From positions 1 through 64,000 of the forward strand of contig CAJUBC010000002.1 in assembly GCA_910584545.1 (NCBI GenBank): a stretch of DNA of 64,000 nucleotides. The letters run 5' to 3'. The DNA comes from an uncultured Muribaculaceae bacterium (GTDB lineage Bacteria > Bacteroidota > Bacteroidia > Bacteroidales > Muribaculaceae). The notes beneath the pieces were generated by a model, which was not told the DNA's origin, did no database searches, and saw only the letters and a program-made list of their open reading frames with translations. How positions within the stretch are numbered: the stretch's first letter is position 1; each line of letters opens with the position of its first letter. The translations under genes were made by a program, and so were the position numbers. Positions 16,574 to 25,586 of this stretch are shown here, piece by piece.

Positions 16574-18271
16574 ATGGCAACCCGAAAAAAACAGGCCGGG
16601 ACCGAGGTTCCGGCATCCTCCGGGCTTGAAAACAGGATCGAGATGCTTTTCGAGACCAGTTGGGAGGTCTGCAATAAAGTGGGCGGCATCTACGCCGTTC
16701 TCTCTACCAAGGCCAAAGTGCTCAACCAGAAATTCGGTGACAAGCTTGTCTTCATAGGTCCTGATTTCTGGACAGAAGAAACCCCCTCCCCATATTTCAA
16801 GGAAAGAAAGACCATGTTCAAGTCGGCGTCCGCCCGGCTGGAGCTCCCATGGGGTATCCGCATGCGGACAGGGCGATGGGACATTCCCGGCGCGCCGCAG
16901 GTGATTCTTGTGGATCCCGGCGAGACTTCGCGGCATCTTCCATCCATCTACGGCGACATGTGGGTGAACTTCGGCGTGGATTCTCTCCATGCCTATGGCG
17001 ATTATGACGAGTCGTGCGCTTTCGCCATCGCCTCTGCCATCGTCATCAGTGAGCTGACAACGTATCTCGGTGTCAATCCGGGTCGTGTCATCGCCCACTT
17101 CGATGAATGGACCACAGGCATGGGACTTCTCTATCTCAAGCTCATTCAGCCCAAGGCAAGCACGGTCTTCACCACCCATGCCACGAGCATCGGCCGCAGC
17201 ATCTGCGGAAACGGCAAGCCGCTCTACGACTATTTCACCAACTACAACGGCGACCAGATGGCCCGGGAGCTCAACATGGAGGCGAAGCACTCCCTCGAGA
17301 AGACCGCGGCCCACGAGGCCGACTGCTTCACCACAGTCAGCGAGGTGACGGCACGCGAATGCGCCCAGTTGCTCGGCATACGTCCCCAGGTGGTCACACC
17401 CAACGGATTCGAACCCGGCTTCGTACCCAAGACCGTACGCTACAACCGTCTTCGCCGTGAAGGAAGGCAGGCGCTGATGCGCATCGCATCGCTCCTCGAC
17501 GGTCAGGAGTATGACGACTCAACGTTCATGATAGCCACCTCCGGAAGACATGAGTACCGCAACAAGGGTCTCGACCTTTTCCTCGACTGTGTGGCAGCCC
17601 TCGACCCCCGCGTTCCGCAGGGACACAAGGCTCTCGCGTTCATTCTCGTGCCCGGCTGGACCAAGTGTCCTTCCGCCGAGCTTGAGGTTGCCCTCCGCAA
17701 CGGCGGTTCCCCACAGGCCGTAAAGATAGAGCCCGCTTTCCTTACCCATCGTCTCAACAACGAGGATTCCGACGAGATATGCGTCCGTATCCGCCAGCTG
17801 CAGGCCGAAGGAAGACTCAACCACGTCAAGGTGATCTATGTTCCGAGTTATCTCGACGGCAAAGACGGCATAGTCAACATTTCGTACTACGATCTCCTGG
17901 CCGCCTTCGACCTCACACTTTTCCCATCCTATTACGAGCCCTGGGGCTATACCCCGCTCGAGAGCGTGGCATTCGGGGTCCCCACCGTCACCGACGATAA
18001 GGCTGGATTCGGACAGTGGGTGATCGACAACTTCGAGAACGGCATAGACAGCTGCGGCGTGGCAGTGGAGCCTCGCACGGATTCCAATTACATCGACGCG
18101 CGCAACCGTATCGTCGGGGATGCCCTGGCTTACGAGGCCGAGGACGCCAACGGACGCAGGCAGGCCCGCAACATGGCGTTCCTGACCGCAGCCAAGGCCG
18201 ACTGGAAGTTCTTCATCGAGAACTACTACCGCGCGTTCGAGATAGCGCTGGACCGCAACGCGCGCAAATAA
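16574..18271 (+). CDS. Glycogen synthase, GT3 (eukaryote-like) family
   Basis: 565-residue cytoplasmic glucosyltransferase that extends alpha-1,4-glucan from a sugar nucleotide. It is not the usual bacterial GlgA (GT5): the sequence carries GT3 signatures, such as LFETSWEVCNKVGGIYAVLS at the N-terminus, IAHFDEWTTGMGLLYLK, and TTHATSIGRSIC followed by DYFTNYNGD, which parallel yeast/animal glycogen synthase. The C-terminal acceptor region includes FPSYYEPWGYTPLES with the catalytic Glu. GT3-type synthases are known in Bacteroidetes. The donor is probably UDP-glucose (family knowledge). It is followed 59 bases later by glycogen phosphorylase, so synthesis and breakdown enzymes are linked. Confidence 0.9.
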   Translation: MATRKKQAGTEVPASSGLENRIEMLFETSWEVCNKVGGIYAVLSTKAKVLNQKFGDKLVFIGPDFWTEETPSPYFKERKTMFKSASARLELPWGIRMRTGRWDIPGAPQVILVDPGETSRHLPSIYGDMWVNFGVDSLHAYGDYDESCAFAIASAIVISELTTYLGVNPGRVIAHFDEWTTGMGLLYLKLIQPKASTVFTTHATSIGRSICGNGKPLYDYFTNYNGDQMARELNMEAKHSLEKTAAHEADCFTTVSEVTARECAQLLGIRPQVVTPNGFEPGFVPKTVRYNRLRREGRQALMRIASLLDGQEYDDSTFMIATSGRHEYRNKGLDLFLDCVAALDPRVPQGHKALAFILVPGWTKCPSAELEVALRNGGSPQAVKIEPAFLTHRLNNEDSDEICVRIRQLQAEGRLNHVKVIYVPSYLDGKDGIVNISYYDLLAAFDLTLFPSYYEPWGYTPLESVAFGVPTVTDDKAGFGQWVIDNFENGIDSCGVAVEPRTDSNYIDARNRIVGDALAYEAEDANGRRQARNMAFLTAAKADWKFFIENYYRAFEIALDRNARK

Positions 18272-18330
18272 GCCGCGTCAATAAACATTACCCTCAGCAA
18301 AAATTAATCATCATTACACATTAGTATATT

Positions 18331-20895
18331 ATGAAACTTCAAGTCAGTAACTCCAACGAGCCCAACTGGCGCAGCATAACCGTCAGCGCCGAGATTCCCA
18401 AGGAGCTCAAGCCTCTCGAAGAGATGTCTAAGAACCTCTGGTGGGTATGGAACCAGGAAGGGAAACGTCTTTTCCATGACCTCGACCGCGACCTCTGGCG
18501 CCGTGTAGGGGAGAACCCCGTGATGCTTCTCCAGCAGATGAGCTACGAGCGTTACCGGCAGATTCTCGCCGACGACATCCTCATGGCACGCATCAAGGAG
18601 ACCTATGAGCTGTTCCGTGACTACATGAAGCAGCCCATGGACAACAAGATTCCCTCGGTGGCTTATTTCTCGATGGAATACGGCCTCTGCAACTGTCTCA
18701 AGATCTATTCCGGAGGTCTTGGAGTGCTCGCCGGAGACTACATCAAGCAGGCTTCCGACAGCCGCGTCAACATGACTGCCGTCGGTTTCCTCTATAAATA
18801 CGGTTATTTCTCGCAGTCCCTCTCAATCGACGGACAGCAGATCGCCAACTACGAGTCGCAGAACTTCGACCAGCTCCCCATCGAGCCCGTGCTCGGTGAG
18901 GATGGCCAGCCCATGGTGCTCGAGGTGCCTTATCCCGGCCGCATCGTCTACGCCCACGTATGGCGTGTCAACGTTGGCCGCATGAAGCTCTATCTGCTCG
19001 ACACCGACCTCGACTCAAACTCGCAATGGGACCGTGAGATCACCCACAAGCTCTATGGTGGCGACTGGGAGAACCGCATCAAGCAGGAGTATCTCCTCGG
19101 CATCGGCGGTATCCTTATGCTCAACAAGCTCGGCATCAAGACCGACCTCTATCACTGCAACGAGGGCCATGCCGCGCTCCTCAACCTCCAGCGTCTCGTG
19201 GACTATGTCAACAATGACCACCTCCCCTTCAACGTGGCTCTCGAGATGGTGCGCGCATCCTCGCTCTACACCGTCCACACCCCCGTTCCCGCCGGCCACG
19301 ACTATTTCGAGGAGTCGCTCTTCGGCAAGTATCTCGGTGAATTCCCCGCGAAGCTCGGCATCTCATGGTCCGACCTGATGAACATGGGCCGCGAGAACCC
19401 CGACACCAACGAGCGCTTCTCCATGAGCGTGTTCGCGCTAAACACCTGTCAGGAGGCCAATGGAGTGAGCTGGCTTCACGGCGAGGTTTCCAAGAAGATG
19501 TTCGCCGGCGTATGGAAAGGCTACGCTCCCGAGGAGTCGCACGTAGGTTATGTCACCAACGGTGTCCACATGCCTACATGGGCCGCTTCCGAGTGGAAGA
19601 CATTCTACCGCAAAAATCTCAACAAGAACCTCTTCCAGGACCAGAGCAATCCTGAGATGTGGGATGATATCTTCTCCGTGCCCGACGAGGAGATCTGGAA
19701 CATGCGAATGACGATGAAGAACAAGTTCATCGATTTCGTAAGGAACGACTTCAAGGAGAAATGGCTCAAGAACCAGGGTGACCCCAGCGAGGTGGTGAGG
19801 GTGCTCGACAAGATCAACCCCAACGCCCTAATCATCGGTTTCGCCCGCCGTTTCGCCACATACAAGCGTGCGCATCTGCTCTTCACCGACCTCGACCGTC
19901 TGGCCAAGATCGTCAACAACGAGCAGTATCCCGTGCAGTTCATCTTCTCCGGCAAGGCTCACCCCGCCGATGGCGCCGGCCAGGGCCTCATCAAGCGCAT
20001 CACAGAAATCTCCAAGATGCCTCAGTTCGCAGGCAAGATCATCTTCCTCGAGGACTACAACATGATCGTGGCAAAGCGTCTCGTGACCGGTGTCGACATC
20101 TGGCTCAACACCCCGACACGTCCTCTCGAGGCTTCCGGCACATCGGGCGAGAAGGCAGAGATGAACGGAGTGCTCAACTTCTCTGTGCTCGACGGATGGT
20201 GGTGCGAAGGATATCGTTTCGCCGAGAACGCCGGATGGGCGCTGACCGACAAGCGCACCTACACCGACCAGGCGCAGCAGGACAAACTCGACGCAGCTAC
20301 GATCTACTCGATGCTCGAGAACGAGATCGTACCTCTCTACTTCAATAAGAACTACAAGGGTTACAGCCCCGAGTGGATTCAGTACATCAAGCGCTCTATC
20401 GGCCGCATCGCTCCCCACTTCACCATGAAGCGTCAGCTCGATGACTATATCTCCCGCTTCTACGAGCCCGAGGCCCGTCGTTCGCACGCTCTCGCAGCCA
20501 ATAACTTCAAGGTGGCCCGCGAGATCGTGGAGTGGAAGGAGAACTTCGCTTCCCGCTGGGATGGCGTTCAGGTGCTCGGCTCTGAGTTCACCGACAGCAA
20601 CGCCCAGGGCGCTGCCCGTACCGGTGACTCCTTCGATGTACGCTGTACCGTCAACACCAACGGCCTCGGCGAGTCTCTCGGCGTGGAGCTCGTGATGTAC
20701 AAGGAAAAAGACGGTGTCAGCACCTACGTAGGCCGAAAGGACCTCGCGGTTACCGGCCATGACGGCGATATCTATCACTACGAGCTTAAGGATCAGATGA
20801 AGGAGGCCGGAATGTTCCGGTATTCTCTCAGGATGTATCCTAAGAACGACAGACTTCCCCATCGTCAGGACTTCGCATACGTCCGCTGGTTCTGA
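18331..20895 (+). CDS. glgP: Alpha-glucan (glycogen) phosphorylase
   Basis: 854-residue GT35 phosphorylase that releases glucose-1-phosphate from glycogen. Residues about 20-115 form the DUF3417 N-terminal domain found in the shorter bacterial phosphorylases (LKPLEEMSKNLWWVWNQEG). The catalytic core includes VAYFSMEYGLCNCLKIYSGGLGVLAGD and the PLP-lysine segment EASGTSGEKAEMNGVLNFSV with Lys608. A beta-rich C-terminal domain follows. It is the second gene of the glycogen pair and ends at a perfect bidirectional terminator shared with the EF-G-like gene. Confidence 0.95.
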   Translation: MKLQVSNSNEPNWRSITVSAEIPKELKPLEEMSKNLWWVWNQEGKRLFHDLDRDLWRRVGENPVMLLQQMSYERYRQILADDILMARIKETYELFRDYMKQPMDNKIPSVAYFSMEYGLCNCLKIYSGGLGVLAGDYIKQASDSRVNMTAVGFLYKYGYFSQSLSIDGQQIANYESQNFDQLPIEPVLGEDGQPMVLEVPYPGRIVYAHVWRVNVGRMKLYLLDTDLDSNSQWDREITHKLYGGDWENRIKQEYLLGIGGILMLNKLGIKTDLYHCNEGHAALLNLQRLVDYVNNDHLPFNVALEMVRASSLYTVHTPVPAGHDYFEESLFGKYLGEFPAKLGISWSDLMNMGRENPDTNERFSMSVFALNTCQEANGVSWLHGEVSKKMFAGVWKGYAPEESHVGYVTNGVHMPTWAASEWKTFYRKNLNKNLFQDQSNPEMWDDIFSVPDEEIWNMRMTMKNKFIDFVRNDFKEKWLKNQGDPSEVVRVLDKINPNALIIGFARRFATYKRAHLLFTDLDRLAKIVNNEQYPVQFIFSGKAHPADGAGQGLIKRITEISKMPQFAGKIIFLEDYNMIVAKRLVTGVDIWLNTPTRPLEASGTSGEKAEMNGVLNFSVLDGWWCEGYRFAENAGWALTDKRTYTDQAQQDKLDAATIYSMLENEIVPLYFNKNYKGYSPEWIQYIKRSIGRIAPHFTMKRQLDDYISRFYEPEARRSHALAANNFKVAREIVEWKENFASRWDGVQVLGSEFTDSNAQGAARTGDSFDVRCTVNTNGLGESLGVELVMYKEKDGVSTYVGRKDLAVTGHDGDIYHYELKDQMKEAGMFRYSLRMYPKNDRLPHRQDFAYVRWF

Positions 20896-20983
20896 CACCA
20901 TATAGCATCCGTAGGTCTCCGTAGAGAACCAGGTATTAAACGTAATAATCCCGATATAGAGGTAGATATTAATTGTGAAAATA

Positions 20984-21017
20984 AAAAACTGGCAAGTTCT
21001 TGAACTTGCCAGTTTTT
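20984..21017. terminator. Perfect bidirectional terminator
   Basis: A 16-bp perfect stem (left arm 20984-20999, right arm 21002-21017) whose A-rich start and T-rich end supply the T tract on either strand. It separates the convergent glgP and EF-G-like genes. Confidence 0.92.
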
Positions 21018-21044
21018 ATTCGTAATGAAAACAGTCGTTTAAGC

Positions 21045-23201
21045 TTATTCTTCTGTTTGCGTTGCTGCATACTCCTTGAGCAGTTTCTCCTGCACGTCGG
21101 AGGGTACCAGCTCATAGCCGGAGAAGCTCATCGAGAAGGAGCTGCGTCCGCCGGTGATTGAACTTAGTGATGTGGAATAGGAAGCCATCTCCTTCAGAGG
21201 AATCTTGGCACTGAGTTTCTCGATGCCGTTCTCCGACGACATTCCCATGATGATGGCACGGCGTCCCTGGAGGTCGCTCATCACATCGCCCATAGTGTCC
21301 CCCGGAGTGAGCACTTCCACATCGTAGATAGGCTCGAGAATCTTCGGGTTGGCCTGTCTGAACGCCTGCGAGAATGCGTTGCGTCCTGCCAGACGGAAGG
21401 AGATTTCGTTGGAGTCAACCGGGTGCATCTTGCCGTCGTAGATCATCACCCTTACGTCGCGGGCGTACGATCCGGTCAGAGGTCCCTGCTCCATGCGGTC
21501 CATAAGACCCTTGACGATTGCCGGGATGAAGCGGGCGTCAATCGCGCCGCCCACGATGCAGTTGTAAACTACTAATTTCCCACCCCATTCCAATGGTATC
21601 TCCTGCTTGTCGCGGACGTTGAGCTTGAATTCCTGATTGCCGAATTTATAGGTGTCGGGTTCAGGCATTCCCTCTGTGTAGGGCTCGATAATCAGATGTA
21701 CCTCACCGAACTGTCCGGAACCTCCCGACTGCTTCTTGTGGCGGTAGTCGGCACGTGCGGCCTTGGTGATGGTCTCGCGGTAGGGAATACGCTGCTCCTG
21801 GAATTCCACGGGAAGTTTCTCGTTGTTCTCGATACGCCACTTGAGTGTGCGGAGATGGAACTCTCCCTGACCTTTCACGAGGGTCTGTTTCAGCTCTTTC
21901 GACTGCTCCACCATCCACGTGGGGTCCTCCTCATGCATGCGGGTCAGGATGCCCGACAGCTTTTCGGAGTCACTCTCGTTGAGAGGCTTGATGGCGCGTA
22001 CATACTTGGGCGCGGGATATTTGATGAAGTCGAACTGATATTCGCATCCCTTCTCGTCGAGGGTGTTGCCGGTGCGGACATCCTTAAGTTTCACGGCGGC
22101 GCCTATATCGCCAGCCTCAAGTGCGTCGATCGGTGTGCGCAGCTGGCCGCAGATGGTGAATATCTGGGCAAGGCGCTCCTTGCTGCCGCGGTTCACGTTG
22201 TCAAGGTCCATTCCGGCCTTGAGGGTGCCGCTCATAACCTTGAAATAGCTGACCTCACCGATATGAGGCTCTACTGATGTCTTGAAGAAGAATACCGAAA
22301 CAGGGCCCTCTGCGAGAGGCTTGACCTCCTCGCCGGTGATGTCCACCGGTGCCGGCATGTCTGTAACGAATGGGCATACGTTACCGAGGAATTCCATCAG
22401 ACGGCGCACACCCATGTCCTTGGCCGCGCTGAGAACAACCACCGGATAGATGGAACGGTCCACGAGTCCCTTGCGGATTCCTTCACGCATCTCATCTTCC
22501 GTCAGGCTGCCTTGTTCGAAGAATTTCTCCATCAGAGTCTCATCGTTCTCGGCGGCGGCCTCTACCAGAGCCTGGTTCAATTCGCGCGCCTTCTCCATCT
22601 CCTCCTCCGGAATCTCGGATATCGTGGGAACGCCTCCGTCGGGACCCCACTCATATTTCTTCATCAGAAGCACGTCGATCATCGAGTGGAAGTTGGGCCC
22701 AGACTCCAGAGGATACTGGATCTGCACAACCCTCGGACCGAAGTTGTCGCGCATCTGTTCCATTACGTTTTCGAAATCCGCTTTTTCGCCGTCCATCTGG
22801 TTGAGGGCGAAAATCACCGGCTTCTTTAACTCGGCTGTGGTGCGGAAGATATTCTGGGTGCCGACCTCAACACCGTATTCTGAATCCACGAGGATCAGTC
22901 CCATGTCGCATACTCCCAGTGCGGTATACGCGTTGCCCACAAAGTCATCCGATCCGGGGCAGTCGATGATGTTCAGCTTCTTTCCGTTGAATTCCGCATT
23001 GAATACGGTGGAGAATACCGAGTAGCCGTACTCCTTCTCTACAGGGAAATAGTCCGAAACTGTGTTGCCGGCCTCAATCGTGCCGCGACGTTTTATCACA
23101 CCACACTCGTAGATCATCGATTCCGCGAGTGTGGTTTTACCCGAGCCTTTCGATCCAAGAAGGGCTATGTTTTTGATTTCGTTTGACTTATAAATCTTCA
23201 T
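21045..23201 (-). CDS. EF-G paralogue (EF-G2 type), catalytic His replaced
   Basis: 718 residues with the full five-domain EF-G layout. The G1 P-loop is GSKGSGKTT (residues 16-24) and G4 is NQMD (134-137), against NKMD in EF-G. The G3 motif, normally DTPGH, reads DCPGS (80-84), so the histidine that activates GTP hydrolysis is Ser84. Domain IV and the C-terminal EF-G domain are intact (GQFGEVHLIIEPY, GGAIDARFIPAIVKGL). A Bacteroides thetaiotaomicron paralogue called EF-G2 is known to support translocation without GTP hydrolysis and to matter for gut colonisation under carbon limitation; this protein is very likely its counterpart (inference from the same substitution). It is a single-gene unit, divergent from hemW. 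Confidence 0.9.
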   Translation of the reverse strand: MKIYKSNEIKNIALLGSKGSGKTTLAESMIYECGVIKRRGTIEAGNTVSDYFPVEKEYGYSVFSTVFNAEFNGKKLNIIDCPGSDDFVGNAYTALGVCDMGLILVDSEYGVEVGTQNIFRTTAELKKPVIFALNQMDGEKADFENVMEQMRDNFGPRVVQIQYPLESGPNFHSMIDVLLMKKYEWGPDGGVPTISEIPEEEMEKARELNQALVEAAAENDETLMEKFFEQGSLTEDEMREGIRKGLVDRSIYPVVVLSAAKDMGVRRLMEFLGNVCPFVTDMPAPVDITGEEVKPLAEGPVSVFFFKTSVEPHIGEVSYFKVMSGTLKAGMDLDNVNRGSKERLAQIFTICGQLRTPIDALEAGDIGAAVKLKDVRTGNTLDEKGCEYQFDFIKYPAPKYVRAIKPLNESDSEKLSGILTRMHEEDPTWMVEQSKELKQTLVKGQGEFHLRTLKWRIENNEKLPVEFQEQRIPYRETITKAARADYRHKKQSGGSGQFGEVHLIIEPYTEGMPEPDTYKFGNQEFKLNVRDKQEIPLEWGGKLVVYNCIVGGAIDARFIPAIVKGLMDRMEQGPLTGSYARDVRVMIYDGKMHPVDSNEISFRLAGRNAFSQAFRQANPKILEPIYDVEVLTPGDTMGDVMSDLQGRRAIIMGMSSENGIEKLSAKIPLKEMASYSTSLSSITGGRSSFSMSFSGYELVPSDVQEKLLKEYAATQTEE

Positions 23202-23327
23202 CTGATTTGGGATTTAAATTGTTTTGCGTATTTTCGGATGGCTCTGCCTGCTCTTGACAGGGTACATTGGCAAAACCGAACGCAATTTAGCAAAAAAAAT
23301 GAACAAATGAAATGTATGGAAATATGT

Positions 23328-23361
23328 TTTGTAACATATTGATGGATTTTTGCTAATTTTG
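23328..23361 (+). promoter_or_regulatory. Putative promoter of hemW
   Basis: TTTG at 23328-23331 and TAATTTTG at 23354-23361, spaced by 22 bases, slightly longer than ideal. The leader would be only about 15 bases. Confidence 0.45.
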
Positions 23362-23383
23362 TAGAAAATTTATTGAAAGATTC

Positions 23384-24523
23384 ATGCGCATGTATGTCCA
23401 TGTGCCGTTCTGTCGGCGCAAATGTATCTATTGTGATTTCTTCTCTGTGGGGGAGAGGCTTGCGGACTGGCCGGCTTTCGTCGGTTCGCTGCTTGCCGAG
23501 GGGTGTCAGCGGGTCGGCTCGTTTGCCGACGACGACTCCGACACAGTCTCCTCTTCCTCCTTATATATTGGCGGAGGCACACCCTCGCTGATGCCCGCAG
23601 ATGAGTTCCGTCGCCTTGCGGATGGTCTCCTTGAGCTATTTCCCGATGGACCGGAGGAGTTCACCATAGAGGTAAACCCCGACGATGTGTCGGCCGATAA
23701 GGCCGCAGTCTGGAGGGCGGCGGGAGTCAATCGCGTAAGCATGGGTGTGCAGTCGCTGGTGGATTCCGAACTGCAAACCATCGGGCGCCGCCATACGGCT
23801 GACGCCGCCGTCAAGGCATACGGTATGCTCAGGAAGTCGTTCCGCAACATAAGTCTTGACCTTATCTTCGGTCTGCCGGGGCAGACCGAAGACTCGCTGC
23901 TGCATACTGTGGAGGGTTTTCTCGACATGTCTCCGGAACATATTTCGGCATATTCCCTGATGTATGAGGAACAGACCGCGCTGACACGAATGCGTGACAG
24001 TGGAGCCATCGCCGAGACTCCGGAGGTTGATTCAGTGGAGATGTTTTCAATGGTGAGCGGGATGCTTGCAGATGCCGGCTATGAGCAATATGAGATTTCC
24101 AACTATGCCCGCGACGGCTACCGTTCCATTCATAATTCAGCCTACTGGCACGGTTTGCCGTACCTCGGACTCGGTCCTGGCGCGCACAGCTATGACGGTC
24201 TGCGGACGCGTCGCGCCAATCGCCCCGACTTGAAAGCATGGCAGGGTGCGGAGAGTGGCTTCCCCTATACCGAAGAAATCCTCAGTGACGACGAATTCCG
24301 CGAGGAGTATATAATGACGCGCTTGCGCACCCGCGAGGGTATCTCGCTCGATGACTTCGCCCGCAGCTTCGGTGCCTCCGAGCGTGCGCGACTCCTCCGA
24401 CAGGCACGCCAATTCACCGCCCCAGCCGGATCCGAGCCTCTTCTCTCCCGGACTGACTCCAGTCTCTCCCTAACCAAGTCCGGCATCATGCTGAGCGATG
24501 AAGTCATCTCCTCACTCTTCTGA
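23384..24523 (+). CDS. hemW: Radical SAM heme chaperone HemW-like protein
   Basis: 379-residue radical SAM protein. The cluster motif CxxxCxxC is Cys10, Cys14 and Cys17 in HVPFCRRKCIYCDF at the extreme N-terminus. The following blocks (YIGGGTPSLM, FTIEVNPDD, NRVSMGVQS, LDLIFGLPGQTEDS) and the C-terminal HemN-like domain fit HemW. HemW proteins are related to oxygen-independent coproporphyrinogen oxidase HemN but act as heme-binding chaperones (family knowledge). The start at 23384 is the first ATG; Met3 is an alternative. Divergent from the EF-G2 gene. Confidence 0.88.
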   Translation: MRMYVHVPFCRRKCIYCDFFSVGERLADWPAFVGSLLAEGCQRVGSFADDDSDTVSSSSLYIGGGTPSLMPADEFRRLADGLLELFPDGPEEFTIEVNPDDVSADKAAVWRAAGVNRVSMGVQSLVDSELQTIGRRHTADAAVKAYGMLRKSFRNISLDLIFGLPGQTEDSLLHTVEGFLDMSPEHISAYSLMYEEQTALTRMRDSGAIAETPEVDSVEMFSMVSGMLADAGYEQYEISNYARDGYRSIHNSAYWHGLPYLGLGPGAHSYDGLRTRRANRPDLKAWQGAESGFPYTEEILSDDEFREEYIMTRLRTREGISLDDFARSFGASERARLLRQARQFTAPAGSEPLLSRTDSSLSLTKSGIMLSDEVISSLF

Positions 24524-24572
24524 ATGTACTAAATTTTAAGCCTGAATTGTAGTGAGATTGAAAAAATTGTGC

Positions 24573-24580
24573 TAATTTTG
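24573..24580 (+). promoter_or_regulatory. Putative -7 element for dapF
   Basis: TAATTTTG about 55 bases before the dapF ATG. A TTG at 24547-24549 is 23 bases upstream, longer than ideal for a -33 box. Confidence 0.4.
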
Positions 24581-24635
24581 TCTTTTTAATGGCTCGAGGC
24601 TTCTGACCCTCGGCTTTTCATAGTTTTTGAGCATT

Positions 24636-25496
24636 ATGAGTATAGCGCGTAAGGAAGTCCGGTTCACCAAGATGCATGGTGCCGGCAACGATTATATCTA
24701 TATCGATGCGACACGCGAGACCCCGGAGAACCTCCCGGAACTCTCGCGCAGGATGAGCGACCCTCATTTCGGAATTGGCAGCGATGGTCTGGTGGCGGTT
24801 ATGCCCTCCGACATCGCTGATTTTCGTATGCGGATGTTCAATTCCGACGGCAGCGAGGCCGAGATGTGCGGCAATGCTTCCCGTTGCATCGCCAAGTTCG
24901 TTTATGAGAAAGGTCTTACCGACAAGGAGACCGTCACTCTCGAGACCCTCGCCGGAATCAAGGTTCTTCATCTCCATGTAAGCGACGGCATCGTGGAGTC
25001 GGTAACTGTCGACATGGGAGCCCCGGTTCTCGAACCGGCTTCGGTACCGGTTCTCAGCCGTGACCCGAAGCTCCGTCTCGCAGAGGAGGAGACCGTCGAC
25101 GGCAGGACCTACCGCATCACCGGTGTCAGCATGGGTAATCCCCACGGCGTGATTTTCGTGGATGAGATCGACGATGATCTCGTGCTGCGGCAGGGTCCTC
25201 TGCTTGAGGTAGCCCCCATTTTTCCCGCCAAGGCCAACATCGAGTTCGCCGAGGTCCTTGACCGCTCCACCATCCGGATGCGCGTCTGGGAGCGCGGCAC
25301 GGGCGAGACGCTCGCCTGCGGCACCGGTGCCTGCGCCACAGCTGTGGCGGCAGTCCTCAACGGATTAACCGACCGCGAGGTGGATGTCCGTCTGCGCGGC
25401 GGCACACTCCACATCCGCTGGAACGAAGAGTCTGGCCATGTCTTCATGACCGGTCCCGCCGCCTTCATCTGCGACGGCATCTTCTACCTTGAGTAG
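24636..25496 (+). CDS. dapF: Diaminopimelate epimerase
   Basis: 286 residues from the ATG at 24636 (MSIARKEVRFTKMHGAGNDY). An upstream in-frame TTG would add three residues and is less likely. The enzyme interconverts LL- and meso-diaminopimelate for lysine and peptidoglycan synthesis. Both catalytic cysteines are present: Cys78 in AEMCGNASRC and Cys228 in LACGTGACATA. The N-terminal FTKMHGAGNDY is the DapF signature. The gene sits directly upstream of dapL, whose product makes the LL-DAP substrate, so the pair forms a short pathway unit. Confidence 0.96.
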   Translation: MSIARKEVRFTKMHGAGNDYIYIDATRETPENLPELSRRMSDPHFGIGSDGLVAVMPSDIADFRMRMFNSDGSEAEMCGNASRCIAKFVYEKGLTDKETVTLETLAGIKVLHLHVSDGIVESVTVDMGAPVLEPASVPVLSRDPKLRLAEEETVDGRTYRITGVSMGNPHGVIFVDEIDDDLVLRQGPLLEVAPIFPAKANIEFAEVLDRSTIRMRVWERGTGETLACGTGACATAVAAVLNGLTDREVDVRLRGGTLHIRWNEESGHVFMTGPAAFICDGIFYLE

Positions 25497-25498
25497 TT

Positions 25499-25575
25499 AA
25501 TTCAAGGTCCCTCAACGGCTTTAATTCAAAGTCCCACAACGGCTTTAATTCAAAATTCAAAATTCAACCTTCAAA
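25499..25575. repeat. Tandem 24-mers and ATTCAAA heptads upstream of dapL
   Basis: Two 24-base units (25499-25522 and 25523-25546) differ at 2 of 24 positions. They run into four phased heptads of the ATTCAAA type (25548-25575). The array fills almost the whole dapF-dapL gap. A similar heptad array precedes glnN. Confidence 0.75.
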
Positions 25576-25586
25576 ATTAATCAAGG

